DNA of 64,000 nt from positions 1-64,000 of the forward strand of contig LLEY01000093.1 in assembly GCA_001414485.1 (NCBI GenBank), read 5' to 3'. A model generated the notes under the pieces. That model saw only the letters and a program-made list of their open reading frames with translations. It made no database searches and was not told the DNA's origin. Each line of letters starts with the position of its first letter. Positions within the stretch are counted from its first letter, which is position 1. Shown piece after piece: positions 23,976 through 34,543 of the stretch. The position numbers and the translations under genes are program-made. Source of the stretch: Calycina herbarum (taxonomy: Eukaryota > Ascomycota > Leotiomycetes > Helotiales > Pezizellaceae).

Positions 23976-24255
23976 TTAAAGAAGGAATAAGTCGAGTTCC
24001 TTTCGCCTCTTATAATATATATCTAGTATCTTAACTTTAATAGACTTAAGTACTTTAACCTTATAGAGCTCGAGGGCGTCCGGTATACTAACATTGTCGT
24101 CGTTCCTAGTTAACTGTATACTGGCAGGTGTCCTTCTAGTCGTACTTCTAGATATGTCTACGACGTTGACTCGGCTAGTATTCAGGCTAGCTACTGCTGC
24201 TAGGGTTACTAGGGCTATAGCAACTGAACTTCTAAGCAGGTGCTTAAAGTATAAC
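23976..24255 (-). pseudogene. Gag N-terminal relic of chromovirus 2
   Basis: About 93 codons are open on the minus strand directly inside the 5' LTR. The stretch includes the run VKVLKSIKVKILDIYYKRRK followed by ELDLFLL, which leads into the capsid-like part of gag. No ATG opens the frame; the first codon that could be read as a start is TTG within the LTR end, so the authentic start is uncertain. After the last open codon a TAA, probably from CAA, breaks the frame. Confidence 0.6.
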
Positions 24256-24695
24256 AAAACTTAAATAAACTAAATAAAGATAACTAAGTCTCGAAGGTTA
24301 GTATATAGGTAAGAAGTATAGATATACTAGATTGTTTACTTAGAAGTAAACTCGTTACTTATATTAAAGATATTAAATAAGATAATAAGATTAATAACTA
24401 AAGTTAAGTACGAAGCTCCTATCTAATAACAGACGTGCCGGTATATATAGGTTCTCTCGTGCTATCCGGATCCCTATATAAGCCTAGATCCCTAGATCCC
24501 TCTAGATCCCCTAAGGGATCTAAGAGGATCTATTACGTGATTACCAACGGCTATCTAACAGTAAGATCCTAGAATACCTAAATGCCTTTGTATTACTGAT
24601 TCTCTCCCGTATCACCTTCTATTTCCTAGATATCGTGCCTTGTCCTATCAGAGCGCCGTCTAGACTACTTACTATATATAACGTGATTCGTAACA
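24250..24695 (-). repeat. Chromovirus 2, 5' LTR (type B U3)
   Basis: 446 bases. It is less mutated than the left copy and keeps GTGATTCGTAACA at its outer edge, which shows the original TG...CA LTR ends. TAGATCCC repeats lie around 24485-24520. Confidence 0.85.
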
Positions 24696-25690
24696 CTTCG
24701 GTATTTAAGCGCTTTCTCTATTAGATTAAGAAAGAAACTAAGAAGGATCTGTTTAAGATAGTTATAGCTGAAAACATAGTATTCTAAAAAGTATTTAGAG
24801 TATAAGACCTATAAATTTAGAATCTTACTATTTATAATAAATATTATAAAGACTAACCTTCTTAACTAATTTATACTTCTCTAGATCAAGTTAATTAATA
24901 TATATAGATATATATCTAAATCCGAGGAGTAATCTATTAATAGCTATAACTTTATTCTTATTAAGATAGACTAACTATTCTCGAAAAGTAATCTAGAAAA
25001 AGGTAATAGAAATAACTTTTTAAATAGCCTCTGTAATATTATTAGACTTCTCTAAAAGGTCTAGAGAAGTCTATATCTATATATTACTCTACTTCTCTAG
25101 TAAGAGATTAAGTAGTCTAAGAAGCTTCTCTACCTTCTACTCTCTTAATAACTAGAGGAGTTCTTATTCTATACTAAGATTTTTATAAAGAGCTATTAAA
25201 AAAGAATCTAGCCTATAATTCTACTGTTCTAATAATACGGCCTAGGGAATATTTTAGTCTTAGAAGAGAAAAAACTAGTAGATATATCAAATTATATTAG
25301 AATTATCTATTATCTTAAGTAACTCTTAAACTCGCTTTTCTAAACTTAGAATAGTTCTAGTATTATACTTAAGTATAATAGCCGACGTCTATTAAGAAAA
25401 TGTTAATTATATATTTTTTAATAATCTAGAAAATCTTATTATCTCGATTATATATATAACTATGATTTCGATATATAGCTTAGTAATTCTATAAATAAGA
25501 GAACGTAGTAGAGCTAAGAGTATCTTAAACAGTTTACTATAGCTTAATATAGTAAGTAAGATAAAAAATACACTTAAACGTATATAAAGAGAAACTAATA
25601 TAATCTCTCTATAAAGAGAGTATTAAGAGAAAAGGGTATATATATATATATACGACGCTAAGGAATTAAGAGCCCTAGATATTAATACTA
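24696..25690. other. RIPed AT-rich sequence with a short inverted repeat
   Basis: I recognise no gene. A perfect 11-base inverted repeat, AGACTTCTCTA (25044-25054) and TAGAGAAGTCT (25062-25072), could form a hairpin. The composition matches the surrounding RIPed DNA. Confidence 0.4.
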
Positions 25691-25694
25691 CGAA

Positions 25695-25910
25695 GTGTAG
25701 ATTAAGATAGTAGCCTCTTAGATAGCAGCCTCTAAATAGCAGCTCTTATAAAGCAGCCTCTTATATAATAGCTCTCTAGATAGCAGCTCTAATAGTAGCT
25801 CTTATATAACAGCCCCTCGTATACCAGCCTCTTATATAGCAACCTATTACTCGTATAACAGCTCTTATAATAGCAGCTACTAAGATAGCAGCTCTAAATA
25901 AAGATACCTT
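25695..25910. repeat. Degenerate minisatellite built on AGCAGCTCT / AGCAGCCTCT
   Basis: About a dozen imperfect units of roughly 12-20 bases, typically TAGCAGCCTCTTATA, follow each other. CAG within the unit is mostly preserved although surrounding CpA is lost. It lies upstream of the AAA+ ATPase relic on the plus strand and could be its low-complexity N-terminus or a non-coding tandem repeat. A weak related patch occurs at about 3965-3995. Confidence 0.55.
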
Positions 25911-26849
25911 ACCAGACGTGCTAATTATATTTAACCTTATAGACTCTATTAATATTATAACAGTTCTATCTTCTTTACTTAAAAATTTATATATCTATCT
26001 AGCTACTGCTTATTATATCTCTTTCTCCTCTTAAGTGTTTAGAATATAGATCTTCTATAGAAGCTATAGCGTTGAATTAAGCTCTCTAAAATAGAAGAGC
26101 TCTACTAAGTAGTCTATAATATATATAATACTACTTTAAAGTATTATTTCTCTCTACGTTATCTAAGTAATAAGCAAATAAAACTATGTATAATTATTTA
26201 AGAGCTAGTATACTATGTCTTAATAGTATACCTTAAGTTACTTTAAGATAAGAATCCTATATACGAGCTCTAATACCTACCTAGCTTTGTCTTAATTTAA
26301 TAAAGATCTTAAGAATCTAAAGAGGACTATATAGAGAAGTTCTATTTTAGAGGAAATGTCTTATTAATATATTATACTACTCTATTATAAATTAATAATA
26401 CTAATTTAATCGTCTAACTAACTAAGAGCGTCCCGCGTTATCTATATAAGAATAGTCCTCTATTATAGATAATATAAGAGCCTAGGAAATATAAGAGTTA
26501 AGATTCTCTTCTATATTTTAATTATTATCTCTTGTTTTTCTATCTTTTTAAACCTTCTTACTTTATAGTAATAGCTCTAATAGAGATAATTTATACAGGC
26601 CCTCCGTTGTCTATAGTACTACTAAACACGCTACTAAGCAGCTTGAATTAGCTATTACCTAAGTATATTATTACCTTAAGTAATACCTAATAGTTTATTA
26701 ATATAATCAAAGCTGTCGTAGCTATAGAGGTTACTTCTACTGCTTCTGCCTTAATACTTAAGAGACTAATATAACCTATTATAATATAAGATCTTAAAAA
26801 GCTTATTCTTAAGCTTATAGATACAAAGTTAGATAGCGCTACTAAGATT

Positions 26850-29165
26850 TTCTAGGCTCTATAGCCTAGCTCTTCTTAACTAAAAGCGGTAGCTTAGGCT
26901 TTACTACTAGCTTTTAAGGAAGTTAACGAAGTATAAGCTTATAATTTAATATATTTATAAATATACTAATAATTCTAGTATAGCTAGGATATTAAAGCCT
27001 ATAAATACACTGTTATAGAATCTCTAAAGCTAAAGGAAATTAGTAGTCTAGGATAATACGTTTTTATAGTTTATAGTTAGGTTAGTAAGTATATTATCTA
27101 TTAGAAAGGGATTTACGCTAATAATTCTATCAAAGATAAGAAGAGTAAATAGACGACGTATTATATCGATATTAATTCTCTTATACTTTAGAACGTCTTA
27201 AGAAACGTCCTTTATAATATTACTAGGATTAGTATTAAGAAGGAAAAACTCTTAGTAAGAAACTTATCTTTAATTCTAATAAAGTAGTAACTTATTACTT
27301 TAGGTTAAATAGAATATCTTATATAACTTTCTCTCTAAAATTAAGTCGTATTATAACTAGAATAATATTAACTCCCTCGACTATATAAGCTACGAATATA
27401 TCTAACTTCTTATTAACTATATTAAGTCGTCTTATATAGATACTACGTAGCGACTTAATACGCTTCTAGAGAGTAAGGAGATCACTTATAACCTGCTCTA
27501 AGCTCTTTTTAAACTAAATACTCTAGTCTATACTATATATAAAGAGACTAAAAAGCTAAGATATATTAGATACAAGTCTAGCGAAGCAGAGACTACTGTA
27601 AATAGATTAGAATACTTCTATATTAAAGGAAACTATGTCGAATTTAATAAGAAGGTTCTTAGAAAGGTTCTAGTCTAGACAGTGATCTTAAGTTTCTATA
27701 GATTAAAGTCTATTAGTATACTCGAGGCTTTTCTACTTCTTTACTACCTAATACGAGAGACTGTCTAGGAAGAGCTTACGAAGTATAGTTAGAAGTTCTG
27801 TTCTTTAGTTAGAGTTTCGTATTAGAAGTATAAAGAGAGAGCTTTTTAGATAAAGAAAGAGAAGGCGGTTAAAATCTCTATAAACAGTAGGATTATAGTA
27901 GATCTAGCTATATTCTAAGAAGTTAATCCTAACTACGCTAGACTAAGCGTCTTTAAGAGCTCTAGAAGTATTAATCTATTAGAATTAATATTCGACGACG
28001 ATCCTAGTATATAGCTAGATAAATCCACTCTTAAGAAAAGTATAGACCTTAACAGGTTAGATACCGAAGACCTTCTAATATATAGTCCTACTATACTAGG
28101 TTTTAGTCTAAAAGACTAGTTATAGTATAAGTATTACGCTTTTATCTTTTCGTATACCTCTTACTAACTGCTTTATAGTAGAGTTTACAGTCGCTGATAT
28201 CTTAGATATTAGCTAGAATAAGTCTATTTTTAACTAACTTATAATCCTACTAAATTCGAAGACGATTATCTAAGCTTTGACAGCCTAACACTTAAGCTAA
28301 GAGAGAGTGTATAAATTTAACGATTTTGTTAAAAGTAAAGGTCTTAGTCTAAATATACTTTTATAGTAGGTAGACCAGCTCTAAGTCTAAGTAGAAGCTA
28401 TACTAATATACGTAACAGCGGGCTACCTAGCGTAGGAAAGACTATAACCGCTGAAGCACTCTCTAAGCTTCTTTATAAGGCTCTTTTTATAGTAAGTATA
28501 ATAAGAAACTATAGATTTTACTAAAGCTAATCTAAAGATCTCTGCTATAAACCTTAGCTAAAATCCGATCAACCTCGATAAGTAATTAATAGAAATTTTT
28601 AATCTAGCTAGCTATTAGAATACGTTGCTACTCCTTTATAAAGCTAATATATTTTTCTACTAATAGTTAGAAAATCTTTAATATAACTCTCTTATCGTAG
28701 CTTTTTTACGTAAGCTTAAGTATTTTTAAGAGATAATACTACTTACGACTAATCGGGTAAGAGATTTCGACCGCGCTATATAGAGCTGAATATATATTAG
28801 AATTTCTTATAAACCCTTAGGATATAATACTAGGAAAAGAATCTAGGACAATTTTTTAACAAATACAGAAGACATAGTAATATTATATAGTACTAAGGAA
28901 CTTGAACATCTAGTAATACATAACCTTAATAGTCGATAGGTAAGTTGTCTTTAGTAGAAGCCGGAGAAGGTTCGTTTAATAACCGATATCTCTCTACAGA
29001 TTAAGAATATAATACGTATAGCAAATATATTAGTAAACTATGATAAGACAAGCTTGTCTATTGCTTACATATAGACGGTTCTTGATATTGGGAAAATTTT
29101 TAAAAACGATTTTAAAGGGATAGGAGAAATAGATAATATAGGGGCGTACTTTTAACTTATGCTCT
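26850..29165 (+). pseudogene. AAA+ ATPase gene (fungal DUF7025-AAA type), heavily RIPed
   Basis: Members are large fungal AAA+ ATPases of poorly known role. Readable landmarks in order: FKEVNEV near 26915, a TTYYIDINSLILQNVL block near 27155, TQRLNTLLESKEITYNLL near 27445, an NPNYARLS motif near 27930, LNRLDTEDLLIYSPTILGF at 28048, a Walker A relic GLPSVGKTITAEA at 28420, an LLTTNRVRDFD segment (sensor/second homology region) near 28740 and a C-terminal VLDIGKIFKNDFKG near 29078. Besides many TAA/TAG codons there is a frame change between 27228 and 27415 and another near 28500. The Walker B region is destroyed. It is not transposon-encoded as far as I can see. RIP implies another copy exists or existed. 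The N-terminus could reach back to about 25920. Confidence 0.8.
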
Positions 29166-29531
29166 ATATGTTATAGGTATAAGGGATTAATTACTGTACA
29201 AAGCATTAGCAGAGATAGCAGAAACAGGATCTAAATATTTAATATTATCCTCTGCGTTACTCTTACTCGTAAAATTGTGTATGCTTATCAATAGTCAATT
29301 CAAAGTGGTTTCGGGTATGTCCTAGCCCAACTTCTAATCTTGTTCCGCTAAAAACTGCATCATTCTCTTAACGAACTGTCTGGATTGGGCTACAACCCGT
29401 GATAAGACGTATAGCAGAAGCTCAGTGTCGAAGGAGAAGAGGGGGGTTTACAAATTAGGCACCCACCGTCTCAAAGACAGATTTGGCCATCCAAGGTTCG
29501 TGCACCCAAGTCCGACATCCGCACCCAAACT
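29166..29531. other. Left edge of the non-RIPed island
   Basis: CpA and TpG return within about 100 bases. I see no convincing gene. The short plus-strand ORF beginning at 29425 lacks recognisable features and overlaps the minus-strand frame described next. Confidence 0.4.
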
Positions 29532-29909
29532 TCACCATCTCCTCCTCAACATGTCCACTTTGAGACAGATAGGACACGGCTCCGTGTTTGAAGAGCCATC
29601 AACAATCTTCCGGCGGACTGAACTGTCGGCAAGCTTGATGGCACGATCGCGGTAAGCTCTCTGTAGTGCACTAGCATCGAAGAGCATACCATCCATCGAA
29701 AGTAGCACCTCTATGATCACAGGGCAAAGTAAATTGATATAAGTAGCAGTAGATTCCTTTGCTGGGATCAAAGTGGTCGACGAAGAGGGAGTGCAAGTAA
29801 ATACGTGGGGTCGAGCGTTTGTGAAGGGGACTTGGCGAGGAGGTCCCCTACAAAACTGAAGATATTTTAAGTTTCTTCTCGTAAATTCAACCTCCCGAAT
29901 TGGAAGCAA
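29532..29909 (-). pseudogene. Hypothetical protein fragment ending in a CPxC motif
   Basis: An open minus-strand frame of 125 codons has no ATG at its head (the first possible start is TTG), so it is probably the last exon or a truncated remnant. The C-terminal half looks protein-like: INLLCPVIIEVLLSMDGMLF, then ASALQRAYRDRAIKLADSSV, then PCPICLK shortly before the stop. The CPxC pair could be half of a metal site or a redox motif. I do not recognise the family. An intron may lie in the low-complexity middle part. No RIP-type stops are seen in this exon. Confidence 0.4.
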
Positions 29910-30503
29910 AAGACTAGACGCTATCCAGTATTTGTTCTAAGCGTCGAGAATGAATTTGTCAACCAGTAAGAAGCGCAGACATGGAGAAAAGATGGCAGTA
30001 AATTGTAGCAGGTTAACTATAATGGTATACCAACTAACTCGCGAAGCTAGAATGGCCAATTATAGAAAAGCAAACTTTTCAGGGTCATACCACGTAAATT
30101 TTATACTAGGATCACTTACCACGAACCAGCGACGCGTGCGTGATATCGAAATTATGACTCATAGTTATTAAGGCATTTCCACCCGACTACTGCTTTGACT
30201 TTTAGGTAGAATGTATATATAATTACTAGTTAGTTATATCAATTTTCTTTCATAGCAGAGACTTAACTGCAATTACCCAAGCGATTGTACTCAAGACTTA
30301 GGAGGAATCCTCCAACAATATTATTTAGGTTATAGAATGTGCTTGGATGTAATATAGGGATTATTTCGCGTGAGACTCACTAACTTATATCCATTTATAA
30401 ATATCTATTTATAGGAAAAGTCCCAGCTACTTCTTTCATAGTAGAGTGCCGCGTTTAATATCACAAAATATAGTATATATTACATTCTAAAGTTACTAAG
30501 TTA
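29910..30503. other. Intergenic, AT-rich towards the right
   Basis: The plus-strand ORF of 73 codons at 29950-30171 has no family features and I treat it as chance. 30175-30500 is AT-rich and contains nothing recognisable, and probably includes the 3' region of the gene to the right. Confidence 0.4.
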
Positions 30504-31208
30504 CTAATTTTTGCCTATATTATGGCTCACCAATTTCATGGACAGTTTTTCCATATACAGATGTCGAAGGACCTCACTAAGGGAACATATCTCGGCGTTG
30601 CTCGTTTGGTAGTGCTCGAGTGTCGGCTCTACCGGCCCCTCCGGCTCGGGCGGGCAGCCGCAAGACCTACGATCAGCAGTACCGTTGTCCAGGTGAGTTA
30701 GCTGCCAGTCGATGTATCGTGTATTAAAATCGCCGTCTTCTCTTTGGAACGTTTCGTATGCATCAATAAACTCTGCAATACCAATAAGGTTGACGCGCCC
30801 GCTGTACTCGAACCATTTCCGCAGCATCAAACCCCATGTCCAAGGACAACCGTTGTTCCACCGGCAACCTTCTGCATCAAGCTCAAAACGAGAGGGCGCC
30901 AACGATGGTAACCTGATCATCTTCTCTAAGCACGATACATGAAAGTATTCGCGATCGTGTCTTACTAATACGATTCGATAGTCGTCCATGATCCGAGACT
31001 CATCTCGTGGTGATGTATCTGCAATGAGGCAATCTTCTGCCCGACATTTTGCTTGTCTCATGTTTCTCGGCGGAGAAGGCTGTAGGAGAATTGACATAGT
31101 GGGGTCTTGCTCAAGCTGTTGTTGTATTTCCCGCCCGTGTTCTGCCATCCTTTCCCCTCGGGCTAGGCGTGATCGTCTCTCTTCTTCGGCATCAAGCTCC
31201 TCCTCCAT
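30504..31208 (-). CDS. Uncharacterised protein with a PARP-like C-x4-C...H-x2-C zinc-finger signature
   Basis: A complete 234-residue frame with normal base composition and no RIP stops, the best candidate for a live gene in the window. Residues 1-35 are acidic/basic and probably helical. Cys55, Cys60, His90 and Cys93 (CRAEDC ... YFHVSC, followed by LEKMI) form a zinc-finger-like signature resembling the PARP-type finger, with x4 instead of x2 in the first pair. Cys115/Cys121 and Cys183/Cys185 are further pairs. A WTWGLMLRKWFEYSG segment follows. ATG 31208 is the first in frame, but protein-like codons continue about 38 residues upstream (to a stop near 31300), so an upstream exon is possible. 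Function unknown; a nucleic-acid or protein-binding role is only a guess. Confidence 0.7.
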   Translation of the reverse strand: MEEELDAEEERRSRLARGERMAEHGREIQQQLEQDPTMSILLQPSPPRNMRQAKCRAEDCLIADTSPRDESRIMDDYRIVLVRHDREYFHVSCLEKMIRLPSLAPSRFELDAEGCRWNNGCPWTWGLMLRKWFEYSGRVNLIGIAEFIDAYETFQREDGDFNTRYIDWQLTHLDNGTADRRSCGCPPEPEGPVEPTLEHYQTSNAEICSLSEVLRHLYMEKLSMKLVSHNIGKN

Positions 31209-31370
31209 CTGTAGGTAGTACTGCCTGTCTCTCTTGACTCTTGAAGGGCTTGCTGGGGAGGCAGATCTCCGGACAGATTGGCGCGGTTCACTTATTACTT
31301 ATCTGTGAGAGAAAGGGAAGACGTCAGGGAAAGGTTATTGTTCTTAGGTGATGATCGGTCGAGGCTCCCT

Positions 31371-31380
31371 CTATATATAG
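31371..31380 (-). promoter_or_regulatory. Candidate TATA box of the zinc-finger-like gene
   Basis: CTATATATAG lies about 163 bases upstream of ATG 31208 in otherwise mixed-composition sequence. Spacing suits a fungal promoter with a leader of roughly 130 bases. Based on motif and position only. Confidence 0.35.
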
Positions 31381-31499
31381 ACAAATCGGCTACGCTCAAA
31401 ATAGACGCGGCTTATACTAGGGTCTTTCGGATGGCCAGATTAATCATTAATGGTCAGGGCGAATAGAGGTCTAGAGTGATGATCAACTTAACCCTGGTC

Positions 31500-32867
31500 T
31501 GTTTTGGTTACGACAAGGGTCATGGGCCTGTTTACTTGAGATCCTCTTATATTTTTCAAGGAAATTTCTCAAGAGTCTAAATTTGGCTCCTTCTAAAACA
31601 CATTAGCTGAACTTCACTGTTTTCTAAATTAAAAATGCTCAATTTTGACAACCCTGTATTTCGTGTGGAGGTTCCGCACAAAACAGCCGAACCCCGCTGC
31701 GACCTTCCACGTAAAATGACCATCGTGTAGCCTCAACAGCTATTACCTCTACAAATATCTTGAATAGTTCCTAGCAACATCGGTCGGTTTGGTTGGTTAT
31801 CTCTGAAAAAGACTCTGTAGACAATTTATGACTCACTTGTTTTTGGGAGCAGCCGATTATGGCTACCTTTAGTCCCTACAGAAAATGCCACCCACTTGTC
31901 CTATGCAGGGTGGTTTTACCAACAGGTTTATTTAGTTCGTCCTTTTTAGGAACACAAGTTTAAGTCATCTTTCTTCTATTGCTTTCGAAGACCTTCTAGA
32001 CCCGATTGAGATTCCCTCTTCCCGTACTCTTGCTTCTTGGAAATATATAACTGCAAGAAGTGCTACATTCCAACAATAAGCATGTGCTTTAAATTGATTT
32101 TGGGGATACGGTTATTAAGCTCTCACCTATCTTGGCCTTACCTTTTACAGGATCACAGCGAAACACGTAGGGAGCGGCTTCCAACACCGAGTTATCAGCA
32201 ATTGCCGGGATTCGGTGGTCTGGTTCCTTTGGTCTACTAACGACTGGTCGATAATCTTTCTGATATCTCCCTGTCTCAGAGAACTGACGGGAAAGCATTT
32301 AAAATCCAAAGGAAAAGCGGTCGGCCGGCAGAATTGCGTTCAGAAATCTTAAAGCAGATGCCTGGTATTTTCTGAATTGAGTAAAGTGACATCACTTCAT
32401 GCGTGATTCACGCTTTATCAGGCATGGAAGGAGTCATAGGATGTGAGTCGTCACAGCAGTCGCCTTGGCAGGGATCTAAAGTATAGGTAGAGAATGTTCA
32501 GAGAGGATGAGCAATGCGCTCTAGGAGGAAATAATTCGTGGCCCTCCAAATATTTCCTCACCGCCTTCCCGAATCTGTACTGCCGGGAAATAATTCGTAG
32601 CACGCCTGAATTATGGTTGATTTTTCTCACAAGAGCTTGCGATGCTTAGAAACTAGGGCTTGGAAGGTAATTAGATGCTATTTCAAGTAGAGCTGTCTAA
32701 GAATATATCTTATTTAAGAGTTCTAAAACAACAGGCCACGCATGGTACGCTATTACTTGAATACACTCAGAAGGCTACAGGAGTAGTGGCTGATCATGAA
32801 TTCTTTCTATGTGGGGGCCCCTCTCGAAATTTAAACCGGGATCTTCTGGCCACAACTATCAGAGTTG
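31500..32867. other. Non-RIPed intergenic sequence
   Basis: CpA/TpG content is normal. Short ORFs on both strands (for example at 32037-32298) show no domain or splice logic. A 13-base motif GAAATAATTCGTG/A occurs twice, near 32527 and 32586. I see no RNA gene. Confidence 0.4.
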
Positions 32868-32996
32868 CTACTCGTCCTCTGCACGCAGTCGCTCCTGTTC
32901 TGCCCTTTCGTCGGCTTTCTCTGCTCGCTCGTCTGCTTCTCGAAGCAGCTGCTCTAGACGCGCAAAATCCGATTCCCGCCTACGCCTAGAGGACAT
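32868..32996 (-). pseudogene. Broken start of a coiled-coil fungal protein
   Basis: ATG at 32996 opens 42 codons that begin MSSRRRRESDFARLEQLL and continue as an Ala/Glu/Arg coiled coil (DERAEKADERAEQERLRAE). I recall this N-terminus from a repeated family of fungal proteins with a long RAEEER-type coil, but cannot check it here. A TAG at 32868-32870 ends the frame and TGA and TAG follow within five codons; each is explained by CAG/CGA with C changed to T. Beyond them no coil or domain follows, so the copy is both truncated and mutated. Confidence 0.55.
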
Positions 32997-33721
32997 TCTG
33001 AAGGAGTAGGGTTGTTGTTGAGCTGATAATGTAAATATGATACTTGGGAGACTGGGGCATCTCGTTCATTGCTAAGGCAACGCGCCTATTTTCTGCGTGC
33101 AGCTGAGATTCCCGACAAATCAGCGAAGGTGTGGTAGGTGCGGCCTGACGCTACAGACCCTGCATAATGGGGGGACGAACGCACGATAACTTCAGGTTGA
33201 CCAGGCGCCTCTAGCCTATCATCACGTGATTAATTTGGTTTCTGACTCACGCCGTCCTTTCGGTTTCTTGACATGATTACACTGCTTATCATCAACCATA
33301 TGATGTCCTCTTAGTAGAGAATACTTTACATTTTCTCGAAATTATTTCCATAAAGCTAAGGTTGAGAACCTGGCCACTGAGTACATGACAAATATTAGGC
33401 AGCCGCCAGACATGAAAAAGACATCCTGCAGGCTCGGAATGCATTGGACGACAGATCCATCATAATAGGTGTGATGGCCACAAACCTATGCAGGCGAGTG
33501 CATACACACGGGGCGTAACCTTAATAGCTCAGCTTCCTCCAGCATTTTCCGAAAAGATAGATGAATCATTCTAGCGCGTAGATACTAGCGTAATTAGCCT
33601 TATTGGGAGCTTTAGAAGAGGGAAGCTGAGCAAGGTTAAAAGACAGACATGTCCGTCATCTTAGAAGTCTAATGCGACGCGAACGAGAGAATCCGATAAT
33701 AGAGGAATCAAACACGACACG
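32997..33721. other. Right part of the island and RIP boundary
   Basis: No gene seen. Composition is normal to about 33560, and then TA-rich RIP signatures rise. The segment probably contained the promoter of the coiled-coil relic on the left and the start region of the relic at 33722 on the right. Confidence 0.4.
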
Positions 33722-34543
33722 ATGTCGACAAGCTCTAGCAGAGCAGAAGAAGGAAGTTGTTCCCGATGTGGGCATTCAATAGAGCAGTACTAAAAACTCT
33801 AATTTACAAAATGTAAAAAGTGTAGAAGGAGCTTTGAAGTGTGTTAGGCTAGAATTCACGGAAATGATAGTATTAGATAGAGGATCTGCTCTATACCGTG
33901 CTTATATAGCGAAAAGTACTACTCTTTAGAGCTTAACAGAGCTTACGAGCTTGCCTCTTACAAATATCAAACGAAACACGTTGCTTATAAGCTATTAACT
34001 CCTAACGTCGACAAGACTATAGATAAGCTAGGTTTAAATAAGACGACAAAGTCTTTCGATAATATAGATATTAGAGACTCCGGACCATCTAGCTCTAGTA
34101 CTAGTAGATATGTTAGAGTCGACTCTAGGGGTACAGATGAACTAGTATAGGATTAGTCGGCTATTAAAACCGGCGCTTATACTTAACTGTAGAGCAGATA
34201 GGTTTAGAAAGAAGATAACAGTCGCTACTATCGCAGTCGTATAGAGGAATCTAGGGAATAGGAGTATAAGTATAATTATAGCACCTCTAGACCTGGAATT
34301 AGAAAGGGAAAAGGGAAACGAGAATCTAAGAGCTCTGAAGATAAACTTACATAGGATTAGTCGACGGTTTATAAGCGTATATAGAGTAGATAGATCTAGG
34401 AAAAACACAATAGCTGTTACTACCGTAGCTACTAGAGGAGTTCTAGTAGAGAATAGAAGTATAAGTATAACTATAAAACTACTAAGCCTATTAAGATAAA
34501 GTAGAGAGGTAGTAGAAAAGAGAGTAAGAAGAGAAAGAAGTAA
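33722..34543 (+). pseudogene. RIPed gene: Cys-rich N-terminus and duplicated basic/Ser-rich C-terminus
   Basis: From ATG 33722 one frame runs 273 codons to TAA 34541-34543 with no indel but about nineteen TAA/TAG codons, nearly all explicable as former Gln. The N-terminus has paired cysteines (CSRCGHS ... CKKCRRSF, then CSIPC), suggesting a small zinc-binding domain in residues 17-75. The C-terminus holds an internal duplication offset by 204 bases (copies starting 34148 and 34352): each has a D-stop-S start, an Arg/Ser/Tyr stretch (SRYYRSR; CYYRSY) and KYKYNY. It ends in a Lys/Arg tail (RKESKKRKK). I do not recognise the family; nuclear location is plausible from the tail. Preserved frame suggests RIP of a recently intact gene. 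Confidence 0.6.

Larger units (their letters stand above)
17421..24695 (-). mobile_element. Chromovirus (Ty3/Gypsy) 2, structurally complete but RIPed
   Basis: 7275 bases between 446-base LTRs, with identical 5-base target duplications CTTCG (17416-17420 and 24696-24700). Minus-strand order from right to left: gag (24255 to about 23900), a zinc-knuckle relic near 23298-23340, protease, reverse transcriptase with YLDNILI near 20770-20800 (YLDD with Asp changed to Asn), RNase H, integrase, and a chromodomain relic near 18610-18700 (EYKVKRILNYK). Between the chromodomain and the 3' LTR lies an ORF relic on the opposite strand (18083-18448). The C-terminal chromodomain, known in chromoviruses to read histone methylation, fits accumulation in heterochromatin-like DNA. 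Confidence 0.88.

Noticed and set aside
25695..25910. Possible CRISPR array
   Set aside because: Units are short, degenerate and contiguous, with no unique spacers, in a fungal context.
3640..29165. Mitochondrial DNA insert, explaining the AT richness
   Set aside because: The sequence resolves into nuclear transposons with target duplications, and CpG is retained; no mitochondrial gene is visible.
29950..30171. 73-codon plus-strand ORF
   Set aside because: Three internal Met, no recognisable domain, and no supporting context; probably chance.
32675..33009. Two plus-strand ORFs of 104 and 66 codons
   Set aside because: The Ser/Arg-rich translation is the mirror of the minus-strand coiled-coil start at 32996.
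34142..34408. 88-codon minus-strand ORF with hydrophobic runs
   Set aside because: Antisense shadow of the RIPed plus-strand frame 33722-34543.
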